From positions 1-64,000 of the forward strand of contig NZ_VZDQ01000027.1 of assembly GCF_009602435.1 (NCBI RefSeq): a stretch of 64,000 nucleotides of DNA, written 5' to 3'. The stretch comes from Sediminibacillus terrae. Its GTDB lineage: Bacteria; Bacillota; Bacilli; Bacillales; Amphibacillaceae. This document shows, piece by piece, positions 27,129 through 36,321 of this stretch. The notes under the pieces were generated by a model. That model worked only from the letters and a program-made list of their open reading frames with translations. It had not been told where the DNA came from and made no database searches. A program made the position numbers and the translations under genes. The first letter of the stretch is position 1; every line of letters begins with the position of its first letter.

Positions 27129-28237
27129 TGGATGCTTTGGTTATTGCCGGCATTTTTGTTGTCTGTTTACTTCCGGTTTTTATTGTCGTCATGTTTACAC
27201 CTTATTTAACAAGAAAAACGGAAAGCTTTGGTGTTTATGTCCCAGAAGAGATTTATAACGATCCACGATTGAAAAAAATGCGACGGATGTATGTCTATTC
27301 AACCGGGATAGTTAGCTTCCTCGTCATGATTGGAAGTTTCACCGTCGTCCAATCACTAGAAGGGGAAGAACAAATAAGCCTGGCCATTGCTTGCGGGCTT
27401 GTGGTCTATTCTGTTGTTTCTTTCTTGGTCTATCTTGTTTTCCATCGAAAAATGAAAAAACTGAAGGCAGAAAGCAAGTGGACAGAGCAAAAACCCCAGC
27501 AGGTGACGATCGATCTCCACTTTCAGCAGAAGCAATTGACAGTAACGAATTGGTGGTTCGCAATTCCTTATTTGCTCTCTTTCTTGACCTTGCTGCTGAC
27601 GATTTCTTTTTATGAGCAAATCCCGGAACGCATTCCAATGCAGTATAACTTTTCGGGAGAAGTGACGAACTGGGCGGATAAATCCTATCGTTCCATGTTA
27701 ATGATGCCTATCATGCAAGTATATTTAACCAGCTTATTTTTATTCATCAACACGATGATTTCCAAAGCGAAACAGCAGCTTAACGCAGCTAATCCCGAAA
27801 AATCGATGGAACAAAACATCCGTTTTCGCAGGCGATGGTCCGGCTATATTATTGTTTCGGGCACAGCTTTAACCTTGTTGTTCGCTTTTACGCAAATTTC
27901 CTTCATTTTTCCAGTAAACACACAGCTATTGACGATTGTCCCGATATTCTTGTCCGGAGCGATGGTAGCGGGAGCGATATTCCTTGCCTTTAATACCGGG
28001 CAAGGGGGAAGCAGAATCAAGACGGGCACAGACAAGCAGGGCGATGCCATTGATCGGGATGATGATAGGCATTGGAAACTTGGTCAATTTTACTTCAATC
28101 CGGAAGACCCCGCTTTATTTCTTGAAAAACGATTCGGGGTGGGCTGGACGATCAACTTTGCACGGCCGCTTGCTTGGACAGTGTTGATCGTGATCATCCT
28201 GCTGGCGGTCGCAATCCCTTGGCTTCTGGGCGTTTGA
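27128..28237 (+). CDS. DUF1648/DUF5808-type membrane protein
   Basis: A 369-residue membrane protein with seven to eight hydrophobic segments. The middle carries the DUF1648 hallmark, a PERIPMQYNFSGEVTNWADKS loop after a membrane helix; the C-terminal part with the HWKLGQFYFNPEDPALFLEKRFG stretch matches DUF5808. DUF1648 also occurs in SdpI-type immunity proteins, so a role in resisting a peptide toxin is possible but unproven. Translationally coupled to the GntR repressor. Confidence 0.85.
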   Translation: MDALVIAGIFVVCLLPVFIVVMFTPYLTRKTESFGVYVPEEIYNDPRLKKMRRMYVYSTGIVSFLVMIGSFTVVQSLEGEEQISLAIACGLVVYSVVSFLVYLVFHRKMKKLKAESKWTEQKPQQVTIDLHFQQKQLTVTNWWFAIPYLLSFLTLLLTISFYEQIPERIPMQYNFSGEVTNWADKSYRSMLMMPIMQVYLTSLFLFINTMISKAKQQLNAANPEKSMEQNIRFRRRWSGYIIVSGTALTLLFAFTQISFIFPVNTQLLTIVPIFLSGAMVAGAIFLAFNTGQGGSRIKTGTDKQGDAIDRDDDRHWKLGQFYFNPEDPALFLEKRFGVGWTINFARPLAWTVLIVIILLAVAIPWLLGV

Positions 28238-28245
28238 ATAATCAA

Positions 28246-28291
28246 ATTAAAGCCGAACGATTCTGATTCGTTCGGCTTTAATGATTTTTTC
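28246..28291 (+). terminator. terminator, ACCGAACG family member 2
   Basis: A 15-bp perfect stem ATTAAAGCCGAACGA/TCGTTCGGCTTTAAT is followed by GATTTTTT. Same core as 26508 with GCCGAACG in place of ACCGAACG. Confidence 0.9.
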
Positions 28292-28373
28292 ATATTGGTA
28301 CATTCGCTCAGCTCCTTCCCCTAAAATCCCCCGATTTTACGATTCCGAACAGTGAGGCGGTCAGAGTAAAAAG

Positions 28374-28402
28374 TTGAAATGAACGGGTAGGCAACTTAAC
28401 AT
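28374..28402 (+). promoter_or_regulatory. possible promoter of the FUSC gene
   Basis: TTGAAA at 28374-28379 and TAACAT at 28397-28402 have a 17-bp spacer. Confidence 0.5.
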
Positions 28403-28473
28403 AAGGGAATAGAAAAGGTATCAAAGATTGACGGATAAAATGAAATCAGTAGAAAAAAGGACGGATTGTTTCC

Positions 28474-30654
28474 ATGAAGCAACTACATATAAAACACCAT
28501 TGGCTTGGCAGACTGCTGGCTTCGGATCCCGGAAGAAAAAGGTTCCAGCAGGCTGGAAAAGCGACAATTAGCCTGATTTCTTCAGTGTTCACGATGCTGT
28601 TTATCCTGCATGCCAGCGGAAATGGACTGTTCACTCCCGCCCTTGTTGCCGGCATTTTGGGTATGCTTGGAATTATGACGGTGATGGATGATACAAAACA
28701 ACAAAAAAAGGTGACAACGCTCCTGTTGGCAATATCAGCGGTTTTCGGAATATCGCTTGGCAGCCTGCTGGCCAACAATGCTTATTTTGTAGGAACCTTG
28801 ATGATTGCGATCATTTTCAGTGCATTTTACTTCTCCAAGCACGGCAGTCGTTATTTTTCGTTGGGCATGGTCGGTTTTATGACAGTCTACTTTTCTTCCT
28901 TTTTAAAGTTATCGCCTGCACAATTTCCTTGGTTTTATTTAAGTATCGCGATTGGCGTCATGTATGCCTATCTTTATAACTTTGTTATTTTTAAGGATTC
29001 AGCTCAAGTATTAAAGAGAAGTATGCGGTCCTTTCACATCCAGGCCAATCTGACTTTCAATATCTTGATCCGCATCATTGAGGACGATCAAGCCAGTGAA
29101 AAGCGGATGAAAAGTCTGGAAAAAAATGTGGCGAAACTGAGTGAGTATGCCCGGAACGTTTCTGAAGATTTAAATGCACAGGATGTCGAGGATGTATGGC
29201 CCGGATTGAAAGCATCACAGCTGAGGTTGTATGTATTTGACACGGCAATGCTGACCGAAACGCTTTCCGATTCGATTCAGCGTCTCAAGCGAGCGGATGC
29301 GTTGGAAGCAGTCGAGATCCGCCAATTGATCGTCTGGATTGTTGCAGCGCTTCGGGACGCTGAAGTGCTGGCGCAGGATTATGAAGAGAAAAATCTGCAA
29401 GAGGCGGAGCGGTCGTTACAGGCACTCCGCTTAATGCTGGCAGAATTGCTGGATACAGAGTCGAGACCGTCTGGATGGATATACTTAATCAGACGAATCG
29501 AATCAATCGCCAATCATGTGATCGAAGGGGCAGCCGCAATCCAGTTATCTTTGCAACAGAAAAAACGATACGGCATAGACAAGGAAGATCCCGAGGATGA
29601 CAAATCAGCAGAAAATGCCGATCAAGAAAAAACAGAAGGAATGGAACCTTCCACAAGGAAAGCTGTTCAATCGTTGGTAACAGGGACACTGGCTATTATC
29701 ACAGGTTATTTGATATCTCCTGTCCAACCATACTGGGTGCTCCTTACCGCATTCATTGTCCAGCTTGGTACAGCCTCTGTCGGAAGGACTTACATCAAAG
29801 GATTTCAACGTTCACTCGGAACGGTTATCGGTGCTGTAATCGGTTTTTTTCTGGCAAAACTTGTTTCTGGTCACGCTGTCCTGGAAGTGACGTTGTTGTT
29901 TCTCGTGGTATTTTTGGCGTTTTACCTGTTTTCCGTTTCCTATACTCTCATGAGCTTGTTCATCACCATGTTGATTGCATTCCTATACGATGTGTTGCTA
30001 GGCGGTATCAGTCTGCAACTAATGGGTGCCAGAGTGATTGACACAGTCGCCGGTGCGTTGATTGCCCTTGTTGTATCTGCCGTAATTTTTCCTAAGAAAA
30101 CAAAGGACAAGGTTGCTGAATCGTTTGAGGAATATCTGGAGGAACTGCGCCCGTTTGTGACGGATTATGTAAAAAGGTTCCGCCAGGAGGTCGATGTCAA
30201 AAGTTTTACCGATAGTGCCTTTAATTTGGATCAGAAGTTACAGGCGGTACGGGATGAAGCACAGTCCCTGCTGCAGCGGCCCGGTGCCTTCAACAATGCC
30301 AACCTGTTACGCTGGGTTACGATTTTTACCGCAGTCAATTATTATGCGAAGCATTTGATTGCTTCCTCGTATCAGAAAAATTTTCACTATCCTCAGGAAC
30401 TGGAGGAGGATTTTCAAAAGATTGAATGGAAATTGAATCATAATATCCATACGTTGAAACAATTGATCAAGGGTGATGACACCCATGCCGAAGTTTACGC
30501 TCTTGATACAGAACGGTCACGTATTGAACGTCTGGCGCCAAGCAGAAAGCAGGGGCAAGGTGATATTATCCACCACCTTTATTATATTTGGCGGATTAAT
30601 CAATCAATTGTTCTATTGAGCACAGAAATGGGCGCAGAAGAAAAGGGAAAGTGA
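28474..30654 (+). CDS. FUSC-family membrane protein (aromatic acid exporter type)
   Basis: A 726-residue protein with two membrane domains, each of about six helices (about 25-170 and 400-545), separated and followed by long helical cytoplasmic regions. This is the arrangement of FUSC/YccS/fusaric-acid-resistance proteins, which export aromatic or other organic acids or act in the envelope. A charged segment (about 360-392, rich in D/E/K) joins the halves. The ATG at 28474 follows AAAAGGACGG. Monocistronic. Confidence 0.87.
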   Translation: MKQLHIKHHWLGRLLASDPGRKRFQQAGKATISLISSVFTMLFILHASGNGLFTPALVAGILGMLGIMTVMDDTKQQKKVTTLLLAISAVFGISLGSLLANNAYFVGTLMIAIIFSAFYFSKHGSRYFSLGMVGFMTVYFSSFLKLSPAQFPWFYLSIAIGVMYAYLYNFVIFKDSAQVLKRSMRSFHIQANLTFNILIRIIEDDQASEKRMKSLEKNVAKLSEYARNVSEDLNAQDVEDVWPGLKASQLRLYVFDTAMLTETLSDSIQRLKRADALEAVEIRQLIVWIVAALRDAEVLAQDYEEKNLQEAERSLQALRLMLAELLDTESRPSGWIYLIRRIESIANHVIEGAAAIQLSLQQKKRYGIDKEDPEDDKSAENADQEKTEGMEPSTRKAVQSLVTGTLAIITGYLISPVQPYWVLLTAFIVQLGTASVGRTYIKGFQRSLGTVIGAVIGFFLAKLVSGHAVLEVTLLFLVVFLAFYLFSVSYTLMSLFITMLIAFLYDVLLGGISLQLMGARVIDTVAGALIALVVSAVIFPKKTKDKVAESFEEYLEELRPFVTDYVKRFRQEVDVKSFTDSAFNLDQKLQAVRDEAQSLLQRPGAFNNANLLRWVTIFTAVNYYAKHLIASSYQKNFHYPQELEEDFQKIEWKLNHNIHTLKQLIKGDDTHAEVYALDTERSRIERLAPSRKQGQGDIIHHLYYIWRINQSIVLLSTEMGAEEKGK

Positions 30655-30655
30655 G

Positions 30656-30690
30656 ACAGGGACCTTGCCAGAGGGTCTCTGTTTTTTTGT
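30656..30690 (+). terminator. terminator of the FUSC gene
   Basis: The stem CAGGGACC/GGTCTCTG is followed by eight T. Confidence 0.85.
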
Positions 30691-30740
30691 TGTATTGGAA
30701 ATTTAATGGTCTGTGGATAATTATTGGCTGAAATAGCCAA

Positions 30741-30780
30741 GTCCAGCTCCAGCGCCTACACCGTGGAGGTCTTAAGCTTG
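30741..30780. repeat. short dispersed repeat, copy 2
   Basis: CCAGCTCCAGCGCCTAC followed by GGAGGTCTTAAGCTTGTCGG matches the copy at 6584-6618. The rest of 30655-31014 has no gene; a frame on the minus strand (30772-31014) lacks a ribosome-binding site. Confidence 0.5.
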
Positions 30781-31014
30781 TCGGAAGTCCAAACGATGAG
30801 GATGATGCAGGCGTTGGATTTTAGTAAACAGGTGTCCCATGGTACAAGTGCAGGCAAGTAGAAATGAAGCGTGAAAATCCTCTTCGAACTGATGAAGATT
30901 GAGATGAATCACAGGAGTGGATGAATAATCGCAATACGATTTCGGATGCCGGAATCTTTTGAAGCTGAAGGCTTGTTTTTTAACGACAACAGGAGTATTA
31001 TGTTTCGTAGACAT

Positions 31015-31037
31015 TTATTATCCATTATGGATAATAA
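31015..31037. promoter_or_regulatory. 9+9 bp palindrome ahead of the Rrf2 gene
   Basis: TTATTATCC (31015-31023), spacer ATTAT, and GGATAATAA (31029-31037) form a perfect inverted repeat 27 bases before the Rrf2 start. It is a good candidate operator for the Rrf2 protein and would control the whole Rrf2-yhgE operon. No clear -35/-10 pair is seen, though GATAAT lies within the right arm. Confidence 0.78.
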
Positions 31038-31064
31038 AAAACTACAAAGAAAGAAGTGTGTTCA

Positions 31065-31583
31065 TTGAGAATTAAAAGTGGTGTGGAGCAGGCGGTGAGC
31101 ATCCTGGTTATTTTGGCAACCCAAAGCGAAGAGCAGCCGGTGAAAAGTGACATTATCAGCGCCCGGCTGAAGGTGTCTCCATCCTACTTGAAAAAAGTAA
31201 TGCGGAAGCTGGTAGTCAATCAATTAATTACTTCGGTTTCCGGCAACCAAGGCGGTTTTTCGTTGGCCAGGCCGGCAAACGACATAACGATGCTGGATAT
31301 ATTGGATGCAATTGAAGGAACCGATCCGTTCCTTCAAGTAGATGGTCTGATTCAAAGTGTATTCCCGGAGACGGAACTGGCTGTCAAAGGGGAAGAGCTG
31401 TTCACTGATGTATTTCTGGAGGCTCAGATGAGCTATCGGGAAACATTGCAGACAGTCACGTTGGAAGCAGTATTAGAACAAACCATCGGTACAAGCGATT
31501 TTCGTTTGGTCGATTGGAATAAAGAAATGGGAAAACAAGACATTCTTGCCTTGCAATCCGTCAACTGGAGGAATGAGCAGTGA
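31065..31583 (+). CDS. Rrf2-family transcriptional regulator
   Basis: A 172-residue regulator with the Rrf2 winged helix-turn-helix (MRIKSGVEQAVSILVIL start, then VKSDIISARLKVSPSYLKKV and GNQGGFSLARP wing). The three cysteines that bind an iron-sulfur cluster in IscR/NsrR are absent, so it is not an Fe-S sensor of that kind. The C-terminal half is longer than usual. The TTG at 31065 is chosen from family N-termini and AGAAAGAAG upstream; a GTG at 31056 adds three residues. Its last codons overlap the start of the yhgE-like gene. Confidence 0.88.
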   Translation: MRIKSGVEQAVSILVILATQSEEQPVKSDIISARLKVSPSYLKKVMRKLVVNQLITSVSGNQGGFSLARPANDITMLDILDAIEGTDPFLQVDGLIQSVFPETELAVKGEELFTDVFLEAQMSYRETLQTVTLEAVLEQTIGTSDFRLVDWNKEMGKQDILALQSVNWRNEQ

Positions 31584-34500
31584 ACATGTTGAAGGCGGAA
31601 TGGAAGAATCTGTTCCATAGTAAAAAACTTTTGATTGTTGTATTCGGATTACTGATGATTCCGATTTTATATGCCGGTGTCTTTTTGGATGCGATGTGGG
31701 ATCCCTATGGAAGTATCGAAGATCTGCCGGTTGCTGTGGCGAATGAAGACGTAGCAGCGGATTTTGAAGGGGAAAAACTGAAGCTGGGCGAAGAACTGGT
31801 TGACCGGCTGAAGGATGACGGCAGTCTGGATTGGTATTTCACCGACCGTCAGACAGCGATGGATGGTCTGGAAAGCGGCGATTACTACATGGTGCTGGTC
31901 ATACCGCAAGATTTTTCGCAACATGCGTCTACCGTGTTGGACGATGAACCGCGCGAGATGAATTTGGAATACTACACAAATAGCGGGCAAAATTTTATTG
32001 CTGAAAAAATCAGTGCTTCTGCAGCAGAGGACATCAACAAACAAATCGCCGAGTCCGTAACCAAGGAATATGCGGATGCCATGTTTGAAAAGTTGAATGA
32101 TATTGGGGACGGCATGGCCGAGGGAGCGGACGGAGCCAACGAAATGAAGGACGGAAGCCAAGAACTCGGTGATAACCTGAATAAGCTGTCCGACAGCATC
32201 GTGACGTTTGAAAATGGCTTGGACTCGGCAGAGGACGGAGCCGGAGAAATAGCGGTCAATGTCGGCAATGCCGCAGAAGGAGCGAGTGAACTTGCCAGCG
32301 GTGTGGAAGAGTACACAGCCGGTGTTCGATCATTAAATGGCGGGATCGGTGATTATACAAACGGAGTGTCCGATCTGAACCAAGGAGTTCACCAATATTT
32401 GGCCGGTGTCGGCAAGCTTGATAACGGACTGAATGATTACACGTCTGGGGTAGGGACGCTCAACAATGGGCTGCAACAATATACCTCGGGCGTTGATACA
32501 TTGAATCAAGGATTGCAGCAATATACGTCCGGCGTCGGACAACTGGATAATGGACTTGAACAACAAGCGCAGGGGGCAAACGACCTGGCATCCCGCAGCT
32601 CAGAACTGATCAATGGCAGTGAGAAATTGGCCGATGGTATAGAGGAATTGAGTCCGGGTGTCAGTCAATTGAACGAGGGCCTTCAATCAGCCGCAGGAAA
32701 AAGCGGAGAATTGAGTGAAGGGTTAAACGAACTTGCTACCGGAAGTGCGGAATTACAAAAACAGGTCGATCAACTTGCCGGGAAACTGCAGGGAGCCTCC
32801 GCAGAAAGTGATGAATTGATTCAAGGGTTGAATGATATCACTTCTGGCTTAAAGGAATTGCAAAGTCAGGTGGATGCGGTTGGAAGCAGCCAGTCCGGCG
32901 ATGATTTGGCTGAGCAGATAAATGAATTAAAAGCAAAGCATGACGCAGAAATTATTGAAACGGTTGAAAACAATGAATATCTTGATGAAACCGAAAAACA
33001 GACTTTAATAGAGGAGATTCAAAATAAACAGGCTGGACAATCGATGCAGCCAATCGTGGATGGTATAAACAAACAGTTTGATGTCATGAGCGCAAAGATG
33101 GATGAGTTGTCCGAAGCAATCGGTACGATGATCGTCGGACTGGAAGGTAACGAGACGGAACCGAGTGCTGTCGAAGGGGTCAAACAACTCACAGCTGGTT
33201 ACAAGGAGCTGGAGGAGGCAGTTGTCGGCGATGCTGACAGTGATACACTGCAGGGAGGCGTCACACGTCTGAATAACGGACTCCAAAACGCTGAAAAGGG
33301 CAGCGCAGCCTTGAATGATGGATTGAAAGAACTAGCAGAAAACAGTGGAAAGCTTGCATCAGGTTCTGCGGAATTGCAAGCTGGTGCTGAACAGTTAAAC
33401 AGCGGTATAGAAAGCTATACGGCAGGTGTCAATCAGCTAAAAGAAGGTGCCGATTCCTTGGCATCTGGCGCCAGTGATTTAAATTCCCAATCAGATGATT
33501 TGGAGGATGGTGCCCAACGGCTGGATGACAATGGAGAGGAACTTGCCTCCGGTGCCGAAGAGCTTGATCGTCAATCGGGTAACTTGACGGAAGGATCGGA
33601 GCAGCTCGCTGAGCAGGGTGGAGAGTTGTCGAATGGGTCCGAGCAGCTGGACTCGAAAGGTGATGAGTTGCGGGCAGGATCACAGACTTTGGCAAGTAAC
33701 GGACCGGAATTGAGGGATGGTGCGAACAGCCTTGCCGAGGGGCTTCCACAATTGCGTACGGGATTACAGTCATTGAATGGCGGACTGTCTGATTTAGCTA
33801 ACGGATCAAAAGAATTGGAATCCGGTGCCAATAAACTGGAAGATGGCAGTTTCGAACTGGCCGGCGGAGCCGATGAACTAGCCGACAAATTGCGTGAAGG
33901 TGCGGACGAAATAGAGGACACCAATACTGGTGATGGCAATGCGGAAATGTTCTCCTCTCCAACCAAATTGTTGAACGATGAAGTGGCTAGCGTTCCGAAT
34001 TACGGATATGGCCTGGCACCGTACATGATGTCGGTCGCTTTATTTGTAGGAGCGGTAATATTCTGCTTGTTATTCCCGATATTCAAGCCGCATACAACGC
34101 CTACATCCGGTTTTGCCTGGTGGATTAGCAAGTACTCGATCGTCTTGCTTGTTTCCATTCTGCAGGCTGGCATCATGACAGCAATCATGGTTTGGGGACT
34201 GGGCTTGGAGCCTCACAGCGTCACTGAACTGTTCCTGATTTCGATTGTTGTATCGTTTGCCTTTATGGCACTGATTGGATTTTTCTCCCTGGCATTTGGC
34301 AATGTCGGCAGATTCCTAATGTTGATCTTGCTGACACTGCAATTGGGTGGTTCGGCTGGCACGTTCCCTATCCAGCTATCCAATGGATTTTTCCAAGCCA
34401 TCCATCCGTATTTGCCGATGACGTATTCAATCGATGCATATCGCCATGCCATTTCATTAGGCGGATCGATTACAAGTGATATAATCGTGCTGGTTGGCAT

Positions 34501-34594
34501 ATTCATCGTTTCCCAATTGGGACTGCTCGTATTCTTCACCTTGAAAACAAAGAAGTATCGCAGTGACGCAAATACAGAAGCAGTGACTCAATAA
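31580..34594 (+). CDS. YhgE/Pip-type membrane protein with long repeat domain
   Basis: A 1004-residue protein with one membrane helix near residue 20, a huge extracytoplasmic region, and five or six helices in the last 200 residues (about 815-995), as in YhgE/Pip (phage infection protein) and ABC-2-like exporters. The extracellular part is built from 14-residue L-x-x-G repeats: six back-to-back copies of YTxGVxxLNxGLxQ (about 245-328) and six of xELxxGxxxLxxxG (about 639-722). In lactococci Pip is a phage receptor; homologues are also linked to type VII secretion. The GTG at 31580 follows GGAGG and overlaps the Rrf2 stop by four bases. Confidence 0.92.
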   Translation: MNMLKAEWKNLFHSKKLLIVVFGLLMIPILYAGVFLDAMWDPYGSIEDLPVAVANEDVAADFEGEKLKLGEELVDRLKDDGSLDWYFTDRQTAMDGLESGDYYMVLVIPQDFSQHASTVLDDEPREMNLEYYTNSGQNFIAEKISASAAEDINKQIAESVTKEYADAMFEKLNDIGDGMAEGADGANEMKDGSQELGDNLNKLSDSIVTFENGLDSAEDGAGEIAVNVGNAAEGASELASGVEEYTAGVRSLNGGIGDYTNGVSDLNQGVHQYLAGVGKLDNGLNDYTSGVGTLNNGLQQYTSGVDTLNQGLQQYTSGVGQLDNGLEQQAQGANDLASRSSELINGSEKLADGIEELSPGVSQLNEGLQSAAGKSGELSEGLNELATGSAELQKQVDQLAGKLQGASAESDELIQGLNDITSGLKELQSQVDAVGSSQSGDDLAEQINELKAKHDAEIIETVENNEYLDETEKQTLIEEIQNKQAGQSMQPIVDGINKQFDVMSAKMDELSEAIGTMIVGLEGNETEPSAVEGVKQLTAGYKELEEAVVGDADSDTLQGGVTRLNNGLQNAEKGSAALNDGLKELAENSGKLASGSAELQAGAEQLNSGIESYTAGVNQLKEGADSLASGASDLNSQSDDLEDGAQRLDDNGEELASGAEELDRQSGNLTEGSEQLAEQGGELSNGSEQLDSKGDELRAGSQTLASNGPELRDGANSLAEGLPQLRTGLQSLNGGLSDLANGSKELESGANKLEDGSFELAGGADELADKLREGADEIEDTNTGDGNAEMFSSPTKLLNDEVASVPNYGYGLAPYMMSVALFVGAVIFCLLFPIFKPHTTPTSGFAWWISKYSIVLLVSILQAGIMTAIMVWGLGLEPHSVTELFLISIVVSFAFMALIGFFSLAFGNVGRFLMLILLTLQLGGSAGTFPIQLSNGFFQAIHPYLPMTYSIDAYRHAISLGGSITSDIIVLVGIFIVSQLGLLVFFTLKTKKYRSDANTEAVTQ
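32312..32563 (+). repeat. six 42-bp coding repeats in the yhgE-like gene
   Basis: Six exact-length 14-codon units encode Y-T/L-x-GV-x-x-L-N/D-x-G-L/V-x-Q/D. Nucleotide identity between neighbours is high in units 4-6 (TATACCTCGGGCGTTGATAC type), so unit number could vary by slippage. Confidence 0.88.
33494..33745 (+). repeat. second block of six 42-bp coding repeats
   Basis: Six 14-codon units of xELxxGxxxLxxxG pattern. They are more diverged at DNA level than the first block, indicating an older amplification of the same structural unit. Confidence 0.8.
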
Positions 34595-34604
34595 AAAAGA
34601 AAAC

Positions 34605-34647
34605 AAAAAAAGCGCCCGGGCTGGAATCAGTCCGGACGCTTTTTTAC
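34605..34647 (+). terminator. terminator between yhgE-like and czcD
   Basis: The stem AAAAAAGCGCCCGG/CCGGACGCTTTTTT (one mismatch) lies between convergent genes and can serve both strands. Confidence 0.85.
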
Positions 34648-34697
34648 TATCGTCAAGTCAATAGCCAAACGTCGAGATTAGTTACAGGTCATTTATT

Positions 34698-35651
34698 TTA
34701 GTTCTTCTCATGATGGTCCTCATGAGAATGTGTGCCGTCTTTACACATTAGCGAATCGTCATGGGGATGTTCTTCGTTTTCCATTTGTACAGTGACATGG
34801 CCTATTCCCTTATGCTGTAATTGGTCTTCAATCGTACGGAGCAGTTTCTGGCTATCGTGGATCGATATATTATCACTGACGACAGCATGGCAGGACATCG
34901 CATTTTGTCCGCTGGTGATGCTCCAAACGTGGAGGTCATGAATGCTGTGGATGCCAGGGATGTTTTCAATGGCGTCAATAATATCGCTAAGTTCCACATT
35001 CTTTGGCGTGCCTTCCATCAAGATATGGCAAGCATCTTTGGTAACCCGGATGCCGCTTATCAATACAAGGACAGCGACTATCACACTGGCCAGCGGGTCT
35101 GCCCATCCCCAATTGAAGAACAGAATAAGAAGCGCGGCTATAATCGCTCCTACCGAACCGAGCAAGTCACCTATTACATGGAGAAAAGCTGCACGTAAAT
35201 TCAGATTTTCTTCTGTATCGCCTCTCATTAAAATCCAGGCAACAACAATGTTGACAACCAGTCCTATTGCACCGATCACCAGCATCCCTGTAGAAGCTAC
35301 TTCCGGCGGGTCTTGGAAACGCTGGTATGCTTCATAAAAGATATAGATCGCAATTAGCGACAGGGTGACCCCATTGAACAGGGCTGCGAGAATTTCAAAC
35401 CGTTTATATCCATATGTTTTGCTGTAATTGGCTACTTTTTCACCAAGAACGAAAGCGAGCACCCCAACGCCCAGCGATACAGAGTCACTTAGCATATGGC
35501 CGGCATCTGATAACAAGGCAAGGCTGTTTGTTAAAAAGCCGCCGATTGCTTCCAGCACCATATATACTGAAGTGATGAAAAAACTGATTAGCAGTGCTTT
35601 TTTATTTGCACCATGCGTGTGATCATGCCCATGACTGTGACTATGTCCCAT
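34698..35651 (-). CDS. czcD: Cation diffusion facilitator CzcD (Zn/Co efflux)
   Basis: A 317-residue membrane antiporter that exports Zn2+, Co2+ or Cd2+. It has a His-rich N-terminus (GHSHSHGHDHTHG), six membrane helices, the DAGHMLSD metal site in helix II and a matching HVIGDLLGSVG site in helix V, then a cytoplasmic domain ending in another His/Asp-rich tail. The ATG at 35651 follows GGAGG. It is the second gene of an operon with the ArsR-type sensor 15 bases upstream. Confidence 0.95.
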   Translation of the reverse strand: MGHSHSHGHDHTHGANKKALLISFFITSVYMVLEAIGGFLTNSLALLSDAGHMLSDSVSLGVGVLAFVLGEKVANYSKTYGYKRFEILAALFNGVTLSLIAIYIFYEAYQRFQDPPEVASTGMLVIGAIGLVVNIVVAWILMRGDTEENLNLRAAFLHVIGDLLGSVGAIIAALLILFFNWGWADPLASVIVAVLVLISGIRVTKDACHILMEGTPKNVELSDIIDAIENIPGIHSIHDLHVWSITSGQNAMSCHAVVSDNISIHDSQKLLRTIEDQLQHKGIGHVTVQMENEEHPHDDSLMCKDGTHSHEDHHEKN

Positions 35652-35666
35652 TGTTTTTCCTCCTTC

Positions 35667-35990
35667 TTAATGCAAGGCGTGTTCGATTGTTTGTTTCAAA
35701 ATGCCGATTACATGCTGGTCATCGTGGGAATAAAACAAGGTGGTTCCCGCTCTTCGATATTTGACGAGCCGTAGATTTTTCAAAAAACGCAGCTGGTGGG
35801 AAACGGTAGACTGTTTCAATTGTAATTTCTCGGCGATTTCGTTGACAGCGTATTCTTTGTTGAACAGTAGATGAAGAATCCGGATCCGTGTTGGATCTCC
35901 CAGTGCTTTGAACGTTTGAGAGACAATGAACAGAGTTTCTTCATCAAGATTGTCGTTGTCTGTGAACACTTCTTCACTTGATTCTTCCAC
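35667..35990 (-). CDS. czrA: ArsR-family zinc/cobalt sensor CzrA
   Basis: A 107-residue winged-helix repressor. The C-terminal helix carries Asp91, His93, His104 and His107 with the same spacing as the alpha-5 site of staphylococcal CzrA (Asp84, His86, His97, His100), so it should bind Zn2+/Co2+ between subunits and then release DNA. The DNA-binding helix is [12 protein letters not shown]. The GTG at 35990 follows GAGGAGG. It forms a two-gene operon with czcD, and the likely operator is at 36041-36060. Confidence 0.95.
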   Translation of the reverse strand: MEESSEEVFTDNDNLDEETLFIVSQTFKALGDPTRIRILHLLFNKEYAVNEIAEKLQLKQSTVSHQLRFLKNLRLVKYRRAGTTLFYSHDDQHVIGILKQTIEHALH

Positions 35991-36040
35991 TTGGATGACC
36001 TCCTCATTTCAATATATGTACGCACACTACTTATGTGCTT

Positions 36041-36060
36041 ATATTAGCATATGTTCATAT
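36041..36060. promoter_or_regulatory. candidate CzrA operator
   Basis: An imperfect 20-bp palindrome, ATATTAGCAT/ATGTTCATAT (two mismatches between arms), lies 50 bases before czrA. Its right half has the TGAA/TTCA-containing AT-rich look of ArsR-family sites. The remaining bases up to the hydrolase gene at 36322 show no gene. Confidence 0.6.
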
Positions 36061-36321
36061 TTTATATCTTATTGGAAACTATGTCAAAATCAATTCAAAA
36101 ATTTTCTTCCTCATAGGTTGTGTTTTTATGGTTTCGGTCTTCTCTATATAGAGGATGCGAAACTGCAAGGTCCAGATCCTTCTTTTTCTATAGAAAATCG
36201 GGTTATATTATCAGCGATAGTTTATCCTTTTCTTACAGCACGATACAATTGAACAGTCAAAGTGCTTGAAATAGAAAGAGCGGCAACATCCATCGAATGC
36301 TTCCGCTCTGGTCATGATCGC

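Noticed and set aside
30772-31014. 80-codon minus-strand frame upstream of the Rrf2 gene
   Set aside because: No ribosome-binding site, overlaps a dispersed repeat and begins at the edge of the palindromic operator.
32312-33745. Regular 42-bp repeats considered as a CRISPR or satellite array
   Set aside because: They are in-frame codon repeats of a surface protein with no spacers; the reading frame is intact throughout.
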